The position numbers and the translations under genes are program-made. The notes beneath the pieces are model-generated. The model did no database searches. It was not told the origin of the DNA and saw nothing but the letters and a program-made list of their open reading frames with translations. A stretch of DNA of 64,000 bases from Lachnospiraceae bacterium (lineage in GTDB: Bacteria; Bacillota; Clostridia; Lachnospirales; Lachnospiraceae): positions 1 through 64,000 of the forward strand of contig JAILFK010000032.1 in the NCBI GenBank assembly GCA_024697595.1, in the 5' to 3' direction. Below, piece after piece: positions 57,621-64,000 of the stretch (its first letter is position 1; each line of letters begins with the position of its first letter).

Positions 57621-58796
57621 TTACAAGAAATTTCTCTCAACTTTTCGATTATTCTTGAACCAATATGTCTTCGTTTTATCGTCAGCAACAGATTTTGTTA
57701 CTGACAGAATTGTTTCATAAAAACGATCAGCTTCATCATCTAATCCAAAGAGTCGAAGGCATCTCAATATCCTAGAAATTCTCTTAAAATTGTGATCATT
57801 TTTTCGCCAGTTTTTTTTGCTTGTGAAAAACTCTATCATGACTTCTGTTGCCAAGCGTAAATTTTCTCTTACAGTCTTATTCTTACCTAGGATATATGCA
57901 CCATCAGCATTTATTGTAGGAGCACCTATACGCTTGCTAGGAATGTCTGTTGGGAACATATATTGAATATAATTGTGTCTCTTTTCTAGCTGCAGATGTG
58001 TCTGGTTCAAATAATCCTTATAATTATAATAGCGGCTATCATGGGTAACAGCGAGATTCTCTCCAAGTAGCATCATTCCTATATAGCTTTCTATTGGATT
58101 ATTACAAAAATAATATTTATCGTTACCTTGCAATAACAAGCCGCATCCAGCAAGTTGATCACAAATATAATTTTTATCTTCGTCATTTAATAAATGAGCT
58201 TCTGTTAATAATGCGCTTTCGATGCGATTACAATTTAAAATAATTATCCGGCTGCAAAGTCTGGCTACTAAATAAACGATTTCAGATTTCTCAAAATTAC
58301 TTGAAGAAGTAATAGTGATTGCTGTGTTATACATTCTAGCTTTGTGAAGTAGATCCAAGAGCATCTCTTTTGCGTTTTTATCATGTTCGCAAAGCTCAAA
58401 ATCTTCGAAAAATATGTATGTGGTATTGCTAACCTCTTCTTTATTATATACACGATGACTTATGTCTTTTAATACTGTAAACAAAGGCTCATGCCTTTTA
58501 TGCAAATCATATATAATAATTCTTTTATCAGATACATTTATATTTAAAGTATCAGATGTTATAGAAATAATCTCTGCGTCTGGATTTTTAGCAAATGCTT
58601 TTGACCATCCACCATCTATATCTATTATTAGAATATGGCTATTGTCAGTTTGCTCTAATATTTTATTTATTTCAGTCATTACCAGAAATGATTTTCCGCT
58701 TCCAGGAGCTCCTAAAATAAGTTCGTGTTTGTTTCCAAGTTTATTTCTATCTGTAATGATATTGTCTATATTATATGTTTTCAAATAATTTCTCAT
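57621..58796 (-). CDS. VirB4/TraC-like P-loop ATPase (short form)
   Basis: 391 residues. Walker A GAPGSGKSFLV is at about 30-40, then ILIIDIDGGW, and a Walker B-like TTYIFFEDFELC near 155. The middle resembles the C-terminal ATPase domain of VirB4 proteins (the first 200 or more residues of a standard VirB4 are absent). It might energise the secretion parts at 23-29 kb, but a different DNA- or protein-motor role is equally possible. The ATG follows AAAGGAGAC. Confidence 0.6.
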   Translation of the reverse strand: MRNYLKTYNIDNIITDRNKLGNKHELILGAPGSGKSFLVMTEINKILEQTDNSHILIIDIDGGWSKAFAKNPDAEIISITSDTLNINVSDKRIIIYDLHKRHEPLFTVLKDISHRVYNKEEVSNTTYIFFEDFELCEHDKNAKEMLLDLLHKARMYNTAITITSSSNFEKSEIVYLVARLCSRIIILNCNRIESALLTEAHLLNDEDKNYICDQLAGCGLLLQGNDKYYFCNNPIESYIGMMLLGENLAVTHDSRYYNYKDYLNQTHLQLEKRHNYIQYMFPTDIPSKRIGAPTINADGAYILGKNKTVRENLRLATEVMIEFFTSKKNWRKNDHNFKRISRILRCLRLFGLDDEADRFYETILSVTKSVADDKTKTYWFKNNRKVERNFL

Positions 58797-58816
58797 TCTT
58801 CTGTCTCCTTTTTTAT

Positions 58817-59302
58817 TTACTCTTCTATCATAAAATTCTTATCATCAGCTGGCTTATATATATTCTTATATACAACAAATGAATCTTCTGTTCTTTTGAT
58901 AGTAAATGTATTATTATGAGAAATTTTGTTATCACAATATCGGAGCTTATATTGCCCAGTGAAAAAGCAGCTTACGCCATCTTTTTCTAATTTTATTTGA
59001 TAAGAATTTTCTGTTAGCGAATTGGTTTCCTTGATTTCTTTGATGCAATCAAGATGTTTAAAAACAAAATCATGTAATTTAGAATCAAGGTATTTGAGGT
59101 ATAATATGTGGATTCCCGCTCTAATAATTATAACGACAAATAAGCAAACACTTAATCCATCATAATCCATTACTGTTGGTGAAATAGGATAAAAAATTAT
59201 TAATACTAGCCAAATAGTTGCGGTTATTAGACAAGTGATAGTGGTATTTTGTAATGATTTTCTTCGTTTGTTATTATATTCTGTTAAAATTTCTTTACTC
59301 AT
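58817..59302 (-). CDS. Membrane protein (161 aa), two helices
   Basis: 161 residues with two membrane helices (about 20-60) and a C-terminal beta-rich domain (SYQIKLEKDGVSCFFTGQYKL). The ATG is preceded by CAGTGAGGAACAATAA, a variant of the shared junction motif of the small-gene array. Function unknown. Confidence 0.55.
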   Translation of the reverse strand: MSKEILTEYNNKRRKSLQNTTITCLITATIWLVLIIFYPISPTVMDYDGLSVCLFVVIIIRAGIHILYLKYLDSKLHDFVFKHLDCIKEIKETNSLTENSYQIKLEKDGVSCFFTGQYKLRYCDNKISHNNTFTIKRTEDSFVVYKNIYKPADDKNFMIEE

Positions 59303-59348
59303 TTATTGTTCCTCACTGCCAAAATGTTTTTCATTTGGCTACTTTTTT

Positions 59349-59426
59349 CTATTTTGTTATGTATTTCTTGCTCGTCGGGATATATACGGTTGTGTCTTTA
59401 TCTTAGATGATTGTTATGTGATATTT
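59349..59426 (-). pseudogene. Remnant of a third copy of the IENKEIVSIEM-type protein
   Basis: On the - strand, in a frame that has no start, the translation KYHITII, stop, DKDTTVYIPTSKKYITK is clear. It matches the C-terminus of the protein at 59654 (KKYHITIIEDGRITVYIPKNKEYTSK), at 17 or more positions, with a stop codon in place of a Glu. It overlaps the end of the 65-aa gene at 59414. It shows that this gene is a truncated paralogue. Confidence 0.75.
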
Positions 59427-59611
59427 TGCAAGAACATTACAATCCATAGTGATGTCGTTATTCCTCCTGCTATAAGAAGAATACCTACATAAGTTAAAGT
59501 CATTCCTTTGTCATTATTCTTTAAAATATTGATAGCGACACCGATGACAATAAAAATAAATCCTGTTATCAACGCTGCTATCAGTGCAATAATTGTTATT
59601 GTTTTAAACAT
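59414..59611 (-). CDS. Two-helix membrane protein, truncated paralogue of the 59654 gene
   Basis: 65 residues from the ATG after GGAGGAATGATT, two membrane helices (IIALIAALITGFIFIVIGVA and LTYVGILLIAGGITTSLWIV). The start context GGAG-ATGATTATG is like that of the 59654 gene, and the lost C-terminus survives downstream out of frame. It may still be expressed as a short membrane protein or may be decaying. Confidence 0.55.
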   Translation of the reverse strand: MFKTITIIALIAALITGFIFIVIGVAINILKNNDKGMTLTYVGILLIAGGITTSLWIVMFLQNIT

Positions 59612-59653
59612 AATCATTCCTCCTTTTGTTCTAAATGCCTACTCCTTGATTTC

Positions 59654-60109
59654 TTATTTAGATGTATATTCTTTGTTCTTGGGAATATATACAGTTATTC
59701 TTCCGTCTTCAATGATTGTTATGTGATATTTTTTATCATCACTCTCTTTTACATGTGCTTCTGGTAAATTGAAATCACTACAATCAATTTTGGTTTTATC
59801 ACCATTATCATCGATATAGGTAATTGTTTCTATGGAATCAGTAGAATCAGTATTATAAGTAATTACTGGATCTTCCATTTCGATACTTACAATTTCTTTG
59901 TTTTCTATCTCTTTTGAAAGCTTTGATAAATCTTCCACCACTCCATGTGATAATTGGTGGACAGCTAAAGCAATTCCAAGCGCTCCGCCTGCTGAAAGAA
60001 AAACTGCTCCTATAAAAGCAAATACCGCATCGCGGTTCCGTATACCGATGATAAAAAAAATTACTCCTATTGTTAATCCCATTGTCATAATAATTGTTAA
60101 TTCAGACAT
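59654..60109 (-). CDS. Small membrane protein with conserved C-terminal domain, copy 1
   Basis: 151 residues from the ATG after AAGGAGATATGATT. Two membrane helices (about 5-55) are followed by LSKEIENKEIVSIEMEDP and ITYIDDNGDKTKIDCSDFNLPEAHVKESDDKKYHI. The protein at 61235 shares this C-terminus closely. Function unknown; the paralogy and the accessory location suggest defence, immunity or toxin-related roles, without proof. Confidence 0.6.
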   Translation of the reverse strand: MSELTIIMTMGLTIGVIFFIIGIRNRDAVFAFIGAVFLSAGGALGIALAVHQLSHGVVEDLSKLSKEIENKEIVSIEMEDPVITYNTDSTDSIETITYIDDNGDKTKIDCSDFNLPEAHVKESDDKKYHITIIEDGRITVYIPKNKEYTSK

Positions 60110-60587
60110 AATCATATCTCCTTATTGTTTTTGTTAAAAATTCGATAGCCTTACGATTTTCCAGCCAGGACATTGTTTCTTTATATATACGGTATGGTTC
60201 GCTGTCAATACCGTGGCGTTCGCCAATATCGTCAAGTCTTGCCTCAAATCCGACAGCTTTACCGGTTAGATCCACCATCATATCTGCTGTCCAGAGCAAA
60301 ATCATTTCGTTTGGTATTTCTGTGGCAAAGCAATTATGACAGTCCATATATTCCTGAGGAGTGAGTCCATGAGCTTGTATGAATTGGCCATAGTAGTTAT
60401 CTAATCCAATCAATTCTGCACCTCTTTGCTCATGCCCATTCTTATTACCATATAAATATCCAATATCATGTACCAATCCAAGCAGGTACATCTCATCTTT
60501 ATTCTCGCAGCCATATTCTTCTGCGTGTTCGTACATCCATTCGGCTACACCATGCATGTGTGCCATGCGTTCGTTTGTTATCTGCAT
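60102..60587 (-). CDS. HD-domain phosphohydrolase
   Basis: 161 residues. The first metal His is in HMHGVAEWMYEHA, the HD pair in GLVHDIGYLYG (about 37-47), a further His follows in NGHEQRGAELIG, and LLWTADMMVDLTG gives the last Asp. It is an intact YqeK-like HD phosphohydrolase, unlike the degenerate one at 4616. The substrate (nucleotide or other) is unknown. The gene overlaps the end of the next one by 8 bases. Confidence 0.78.
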   Translation of the reverse strand: MQITNERMAHMHGVAEWMYEHAEEYGCENKDEMYLLGLVHDIGYLYGNKNGHEQRGAELIGLDNYYGQFIQAHGLTPQEYMDCHNCFATEIPNEMILLWTADMMVDLTGKAVGFEARLDDIGERHGIDSEPYRIYKETMSWLENRKAIEFLTKTIRRYDYV

Positions 60588-60599
60588 ATATTTTTTCCT

Positions 60600-61217
60600 T
60601 TAAAATATCCAATCTGGGAAAGGTCTTTTCTCATTATTGTAATTATCGTATTCATTTTTTAATAGTTCATCAAACTCTTCATCTGGGCATAATACAAGAG
60701 CACTTGCATTATTGAATGTAACAGTGTAATCTTTTCCATATTTGAAAATTAAAAACGCACGATATGATTCTGCAATTTCATCTCGCAATTCTTCGCATTT
60801 CTTTAAATCGTTACGATACCCAATTGTTTTTACTAAATCTCTTAAGATATGAATTGCTTCTTCGTCTGTTTTTGCATTAAGTCGCTTCCAATCTTCTGTA
60901 GAAAGCGGAAGATATTGCATAATTCTTGCGGCATATAAGTTTACACTTATTGAATTAACTATTCTGGCTACAATTACAATACATAAATAAATCCCATAAG
61001 CAACACCTATAACTATTAACCCGATAAGGTATACAAAAACAAAATATTCGAGCATATTCTTTGGTGCTATTTTATTTGAAATATACGGTATTTTTTGCAT
61101 GAGAAAGCCAATTAAAAGTGGCGCTATAGTAAAAAACATAATTAAAAGCACAGATTTTATGCATCCAATTTCAAGCAATGCCTGTAAAATATTTTTATTT
61201 TTCTCGTATTTATTCAT
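60600..61217 (-). CDS. Membrane protein (205 aa)
   Basis: 205 residues with three membrane helices (about 20-38, 52-90) and a soluble C-terminal half (YRAFLIFKYGKDYTVTFNN). The ATG follows AAAGGAGAATAACACT. No known family. Confidence 0.5.
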   Translation of the reverse strand: MNKYEKNKNILQALLEIGCIKSVLLIMFFTIAPLLIGFLMQKIPYISNKIAPKNMLEYFVFVYLIGLIVIGVAYGIYLCIVIVARIVNSISVNLYAARIMQYLPLSTEDWKRLNAKTDEEAIHILRDLVKTIGYRNDLKKCEELRDEIAESYRAFLIFKYGKDYTVTFNNASALVLCPDEEFDELLKNEYDNYNNEKRPFPDWIF

Positions 61218-61234
61218 AGTGTTATTCTCCTTTG

Positions 61235-61693
61235 TTACTTTGATGTATAACTTTGGCCCGCTGGTATATATACAGTTACCCTTAATGTCTTTTTGTTAAT
61301 TGCTATATGATACTTTTTGTCGGCGCTTTCTTCTACTTTTGCATCGAATAAGTGATAACGACTACAATCAAGTTTAGTCTTAGCTCCGTCATCATCAATA
61401 TAAACAATTGAATTTATAGAGTCGTAGGTAGAACCATTACTGGAGTTTTCTAAACCATTCATTTCGATGCTAACAATTTCTTTGTTTTCTATCTCTTTTG
61501 AAAGCTTTGATGTATCATTTTTATAAACAGTGAAAAAAATTATTGCGGGCGCAAAAAGAAAAATAACGCCTATTATAATTAGAATCCATCCTCTAATTTT
61601 TTCATAATAAAGAGTTAAATCTAAAGCGCCAAATACACAAAATGGAATACTAAATATCATTATTATTATGCATATTGTTTCAAAACTAATCAT
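61235..61693 (-). CDS. Small membrane protein with conserved C-terminal domain, copy 2
   Basis: 152 residues, paralogue of the one at 59654: two membrane helices, then LSKEIENKEIVSIEMNG and IVYIDDDGAKTKLDCSRYHL ... DKKYHIAI ... VTVYIPAGQSYTSK. Divergence is greatest in the helices. The ATG follows GAAAGTGAGGAATAACAA. Confidence 0.6.
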   Translation of the reverse strand: MISFETICIIIMIFSIPFCVFGALDLTLYYEKIRGWILIIIGVIFLFAPAIIFFTVYKNDTSKLSKEIENKEIVSIEMNGLENSSNGSTYDSINSIVYIDDDGAKTKLDCSRYHLFDAKVEESADKKYHIAINKKTLRVTVYIPAGQSYTSK

Positions 61694-61696
61694 TTG

Positions 61697-61978
61697 TTAT
61701 TCCTCACTTTCTTTATGCGGAACATAAGATTCCCAGAGTATCTCATTCATCCAATCCCAAAACTCTTTAGTACAAGTACAAGGTTCTGAAATAGAGAAAG
61801 TGATTTTCCCTTCGGCTTGCCACTGTTGCAAAATTGCTCTTTCTTCATCATCAATTTTGCTTGCATCAAGCCTGCTTTCATTCATAAGCAAATACTGAAA
61901 ATAAGGAAGTAATCTTAATTGTTTTAGCGTAATATTATACTTTTCCTTTATCTCATTTGTTAAACAACCTCTTGCCAT
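61697..61978 (-). CDS. Array protein (93 aa)
   Basis: 93 residues ending in HKESEE. Helical, with CTCTKEFWDWMNEI; no family recognised. It starts after AAAGTGAGGAAAAGTAA and is 1 base from the next gene, so translation is probably coupled. Confidence 0.55.
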   Translation of the reverse strand: MARGCLTNEIKEKYNITLKQLRLLPYFQYLLMNESRLDASKIDDEERAILQQWQAEGKITFSISEPCTCTKEFWDWMNEILWESYVPHKESEE

Positions 61979-62263
61979 TTACTTTTCCTCACTTTCTGCT
62001 AATGCTAATTTTATTGCTTTAAATGCTATGTCCACATTGTAAGCATTGTACCCAGCTTGTGCTAACCATTTATCTTGCTTTTCAATCTCTTCCCTTATCT
62101 TATCAAGGACAGGCACTTGTTTCATTCTCAAATTCTGTTCGTCTTTGTCTGCCCACTTAAGCCATTTACCACAATATGAACAATAAATGCCTTTCTGATT
62201 TCCTTTTTCAGCAAAGAAAAAATCATCATGTCCACATTTACACTTATTATCTTTTATCTTCAT
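61979..62263 (-). CDS. Array protein with zinc ribbon (94 aa)
   Basis: 94 residues: CKCGHDDFFFAEKGN ... YCSYCGKWLKW is a four-cysteine zinc ribbon, then a helical tail ending SEEK. It may bind nucleic acid. The ATG follows AGTGAGGAATAAGAA. Confidence 0.6.
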   Translation of the reverse strand: MKIKDNKCKCGHDDFFFAEKGNQKGIYCSYCGKWLKWADKDEQNLRMKQVPVLDKIREEIEKQDKWLAQAGYNAYNVDIAFKAIKLALAESEEK

Positions 62264-62276
62264 TTCTTATTCCTCA

Positions 62277-62402
62277 CTATCTGTTTACTCTGTGGTTGTA
62301 CCACTCTCTTAGTTCTTTAGGTGACAAGTATCGCCCTAACAATAAAGTATACTTTTTCTGTACTCTTTTCTTTTGCTTTCTCCACCATTGGTATGATTTC
62401 AT
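62277..62402 (-). CDS. Array protein, basic (41 aa)
   Basis: 41 residues, very basic (MKSYQWWRKQKKRVQKKY), then YLSPKELREWYNHRVNR. The ATG follows AAAGTGAGAAATAG, a variant of the junction motif, and its own stop region carries the next AGTGAGGAATAA. No membrane helix. It could bind nucleic acid. Confidence 0.5.
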   Translation of the reverse strand: MKSYQWWRKQKKRVQKKYTLLLGRYLSPKELREWYNHRVNR

Positions 62403-62426
62403 CTATTTCTCACTTTCTTTATCTAA

Positions 62427-62642
62427 TCATTCTTCTACCTCAATAATTCTTACCCTGCCCCACATATTCTCTCCATTACGCTCACTCGCTCTTTCGGCAA
62501 TTTTTCTTGTTTTATATCTTCGAGCCTCACTCGCACTTCCCGTTAAAGGCACATATATTGCTCCATTAACAATATAATTGTTGCCCTCTGCGACATATTC
62601 TGTGTGGTTCAGATTATCGTCGATTGCTATTATGTATTTCAT
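62427..62642 (-). CDS. Array protein (71 aa)
   Basis: 71 residues starting MKYIIAIDDNLNHTEY, after GAGTGAGGATAAGAATA. A beta-rich front part is followed by a charged helix (RYKTRKIAERASERNG). No family recognised. Confidence 0.5.
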   Translation of the reverse strand: MKYIIAIDDNLNHTEYVAEGNNYIVNGAIYVPLTGSASEARRYKTRKIAERASERNGENMWGRVRIIEVEE

Positions 62643-62653
62643 TATTCTTATCC

Positions 62654-62761
62654 TCACTCTCTCCAAACGGGATACCAACATCCTTGACTGTCTTTAATCC
62701 AATATCCCGTACTATATGTATTTGTTAATGTGTCATACACTTTCTTTCCTGTGTATATCAT
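62654..62761 (-). CDS. Array protein (35 aa)
   Basis: 35 residues (MIYTGKKVYDTLTNTYSTGYW ... YPVWRE), Tyr/Trp-rich. Its ATG overlaps the preceding stop (ATGA), and the GGATAATAAGG before it lies in the previous coding sequence. Short but well placed between two array junctions. Confidence 0.45.
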   Translation of the reverse strand: MIYTGKKVYDTLTNTYSTGYWIKDSQGCWYPVWRE

Positions 62762-62955
62762 TCCTTATTATCCTCACTTTCTGCTCCATCTATTTCCACT
62801 GATATATCGAGAAATTCGAGGACTTCATCAAGTGTGTCAAAATATCCAATCCAATCTACATCCATTAAAGCATATGCTCGACCATTAAAATCTTGCGCAT
62901 ATGTCAAATCTCGACTATGGGCTGCTTCAATGATTAAAGTTTCTATATCTGCCAT
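62758..62955 (-). CDS. Array protein (65 aa), N-terminus MADIE
   Basis: 65 residues; the N-terminal coding sequence ATGGCAGATATAGA is also found at the 63758 start. It ends AESEDNKE. Acidic and soluble, no family recognised. Start after GTGAGGAATAATT. Confidence 0.55.
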   Translation of the reverse strand: MADIETLIIEAAHSRDLTYAQDFNGRAYALMDVDWIGYFDTLDEVLEFLDISVEIDGAESEDNKE

Positions 62956-62957
62956 AA

Positions 62958-63149
62958 TTATTCCTCACAATATTTTTTTATAATTTTTATAACATCAGAT
63001 ACTCTTATAGTGTCACCACCAGGCTCTTTAATTTCATCTATCAATCCATCTATAGATTTAATGTTATTCATTTCAGCGTTCATTACGCTCATAACTCCAC
63101 TCATCTCAACGATGTCATCTTTTGAAAATTTAGTAATTATTACACCCAT
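62958..63149 (-). CDS. Array protein (63 aa)
   Basis: 63 residues, acidic and helical, ending KKYCEE. Overlaps the end of the ASCH-like gene by 10 bases. No family recognised. Confidence 0.5.
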   Translation of the reverse strand: MGVIITKFSKDDIVEMSGVMSVMNAEMNNIKSIDGLIDEIKEPGGDTIRVSDVIKIIKKYCEE

Positions 63150-63466
63150 TCCTTTTTCTCACTTTCTGCCTTGTATGGTTCAATATCATATATTTTTAGG
63201 ATGTAATAATTCTTTCCTTTCTCTGCTCCCCATTCGGTTTTTCCTGTTCCAATATCAAGTGTTACTGTTGCAATAAATGATGGAGATTTTCTCGAATATC
63301 CATTTCTGAATATTACTTTTCTTTTTGCATCAGATCCAATAAGACTCCCTTGCCATAAATGTTCAAATCTTGTTTTATAATATGGACTCAATTTTCGGTA
63401 TTCTTCCTTCTTTTCTCCAGACAGAATCATTTCATACCATTTTTTCTTTATAGGTAAAATCAGCAT
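63140..63466 (-). CDS. ASCH-domain protein (108 aa)
   Basis: 108 residues from the ATG in AGTGAGGAATAATATG. PIKKKWYEMILSGEKKEEYRK is the ASCH signature (KPW/KxGxKxxExR region), and FIATVTLDIGTGKTEWG and YYILKIYDIEP fit its beta barrel. ASCH proteins bind RNA or modified nucleotides. It is the only array product with a recognisable fold besides the zinc ribbon. Confidence 0.72.
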   Translation of the reverse strand: MLILPIKKKWYEMILSGEKKEEYRKLSPYYKTRFEHLWQGSLIGSDAKRKVIFRNGYSRKSPSFIATVTLDIGTGKTEWGAEKGKNYYILKIYDIEPYKAESEKKEWV

Positions 63467-63467
63467 A

Positions 63468-63758
63468 TTATTCCTCACTTTCTTTATCTGCTTCTATTAT
63501 TGCTGAGGCGTTTTCGTAGATGGCTTGGCAGGCTTCATTCCAGCCCTTTGTTCGTTCTGATACTCCGATGTTATCTTTTGTAATTTTCGCTTCGAGAGCG
63601 AAAGTTGCATCTATAATTTTCCCGTGTCCTTTAGGAAGTGGTGTGGCCTTCTCTAAGGCGTTTTTCATCTCCATACAGGATAATGCCGTCCATTGTTCCA
63701 ATTCAAAATCATTCTTTAATCCTTCGGGTATCTTAATTACTAACTCTATATCTGCCAT
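63468..63758 (-). CDS. Array protein (96 aa), N-terminus MADIE
   Basis: 96 residues ending EADKESEE, with a helical middle (GWNEACQAIYENASAIIEADK). The start MADIELVIKIPEG follows AGAGAGGGATAAAT. It shares its first coding bases with the 62758 gene. Function unknown. Confidence 0.55.
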   Translation of the reverse strand: MADIELVIKIPEGLKNDFELEQWTALSCMEMKNALEKATPLPKGHGKIIDATFALEAKITKDNIGVSERTKGWNEACQAIYENASAIIEADKESEE

Positions 63759-63780
63759 ATTTATCCCTCTCTTTCTTATA

Positions 63781-64000
63781 TCAACTATTATGGTCTATAA
63801 TGTCATCAACAGATCTTTGTTTGTCTGTTGGGAATTTATCATAATTATCTTCCAACCATTTCTGCTGCTCATCTGAAAGATATATAACTTTGCCATTATC
63901 ATCAAAATAACCGATAAGTCCGTACACATCACGAGCTCTTACAATGATATAGCCCAATTTCTGTAGATACTCCTCGCAAACAATCCCACTCTTGTATGAA
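63781..64000 (-). CDS. C-terminal part of an array gene running off the window
   Basis: 73 codons are visible before the stop at 63783-63781 (ending DKQRSVDDIIDHNS). The segment contains GYIIVRARDVYGLIGYFDDNGKVIYLSDEQQKWLEDN. The N-terminus lies beyond 64000. No family recognised. Confidence 0.45.
   Translation of the reverse strand, partial: SYKSGIVCEEYLQKLGYIIVRARDVYGLIGYFDDNGKVIYLSDEQQKWLEDNYDKFPTDKQRSVDDIIDHNS

Overview
The window is AT-rich, low-GC Gram-positive DNA. Shine-Dalgarno sites are strong, many promoters match TTGACA-17-TATAAT or the extended -10 TGnTATAAT, and U-tract terminators are common. It reads as part of a large plasmid or chromid, most likely from the Clostridia and perhaps a Lachnospiraceae host; the host is an inference, since no rRNA or chromosomal marker is present. 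The plasmid reading rests on an iteron origin with a Rep_3-type initiator (18.15-20.2 kb), a ParA/ribbon-helix-helix partition locus with repeat-rich DNA before it (0.36-1.85 kb), and a second, actin-like partition gene (55.4-56.5 kb).

Left part, mostly + strand (0-9.9 kb): the partition locus, an IscB (OMEGA) element inserted between the par genes and their terminator, then one operon with a zinc-ribbon GGDEF protein, a degenerate HD-GYP-like protein, a CpaF/TadA-type ATPase, a TadB/TadC-like membrane platform and several very small pilin-like proteins. 9.9-17.9 kb is mostly - strand: hicAB behind a HAD nucleotidase gene, a RecD2-type helicase, an XRE regulator and a large VWA protein, with a signal peptidase I on +. 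After the origin, the + strand (20.3-29 kb) carries a sigma-like regulator, a lipoprotein, another micro-pilin, an S1-like protein and type IV secretion parts (VirB2-like, VirB6-like, NlpC/P60 hydrolase).

From 29 kb onward every gene is on the - strand: a second XRE regulator, a tyrosine recombinase, a methyltransferase operon, an AAA ATPase, a thermonuclease, SSB, topoisomerase III, a MoxR-type AAA protein, RecG, an EAL phosphodiesterase, RecJ, a ParM-like actin, a CvpA-like protein and a VirB4-like ATPase. The last 5 kb (59-64 kb) is an array of tiny genes joined by nearly identical stop/start junctions.

The most striking feature is a leader element of about 145 nt present six times (11.1, 13.6, 17.9, 36.4, 48.1 and 49.9 kb), always just upstream of a - strand gene. 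Each copy has a near-consensus promoter, a 16-bp terminator-like hairpin enclosing a second perfect hairpin, a U-rich tract and a Shine-Dalgarno site. The 3' strand of the large hairpin can also pair with the Shine-Dalgarno region, so each copy could act as a two-state RNA switch. The six genes, which include a MoxR/VWA pair lying 30 kb apart, look like one plasmid regulon. Two other structured RNA candidates, at 44.0-44.24 kb (6S-like rod) and 56.86-57.07 kb (multi-hairpin with a tRNA-like arm), are also unexplained by coding sequence.
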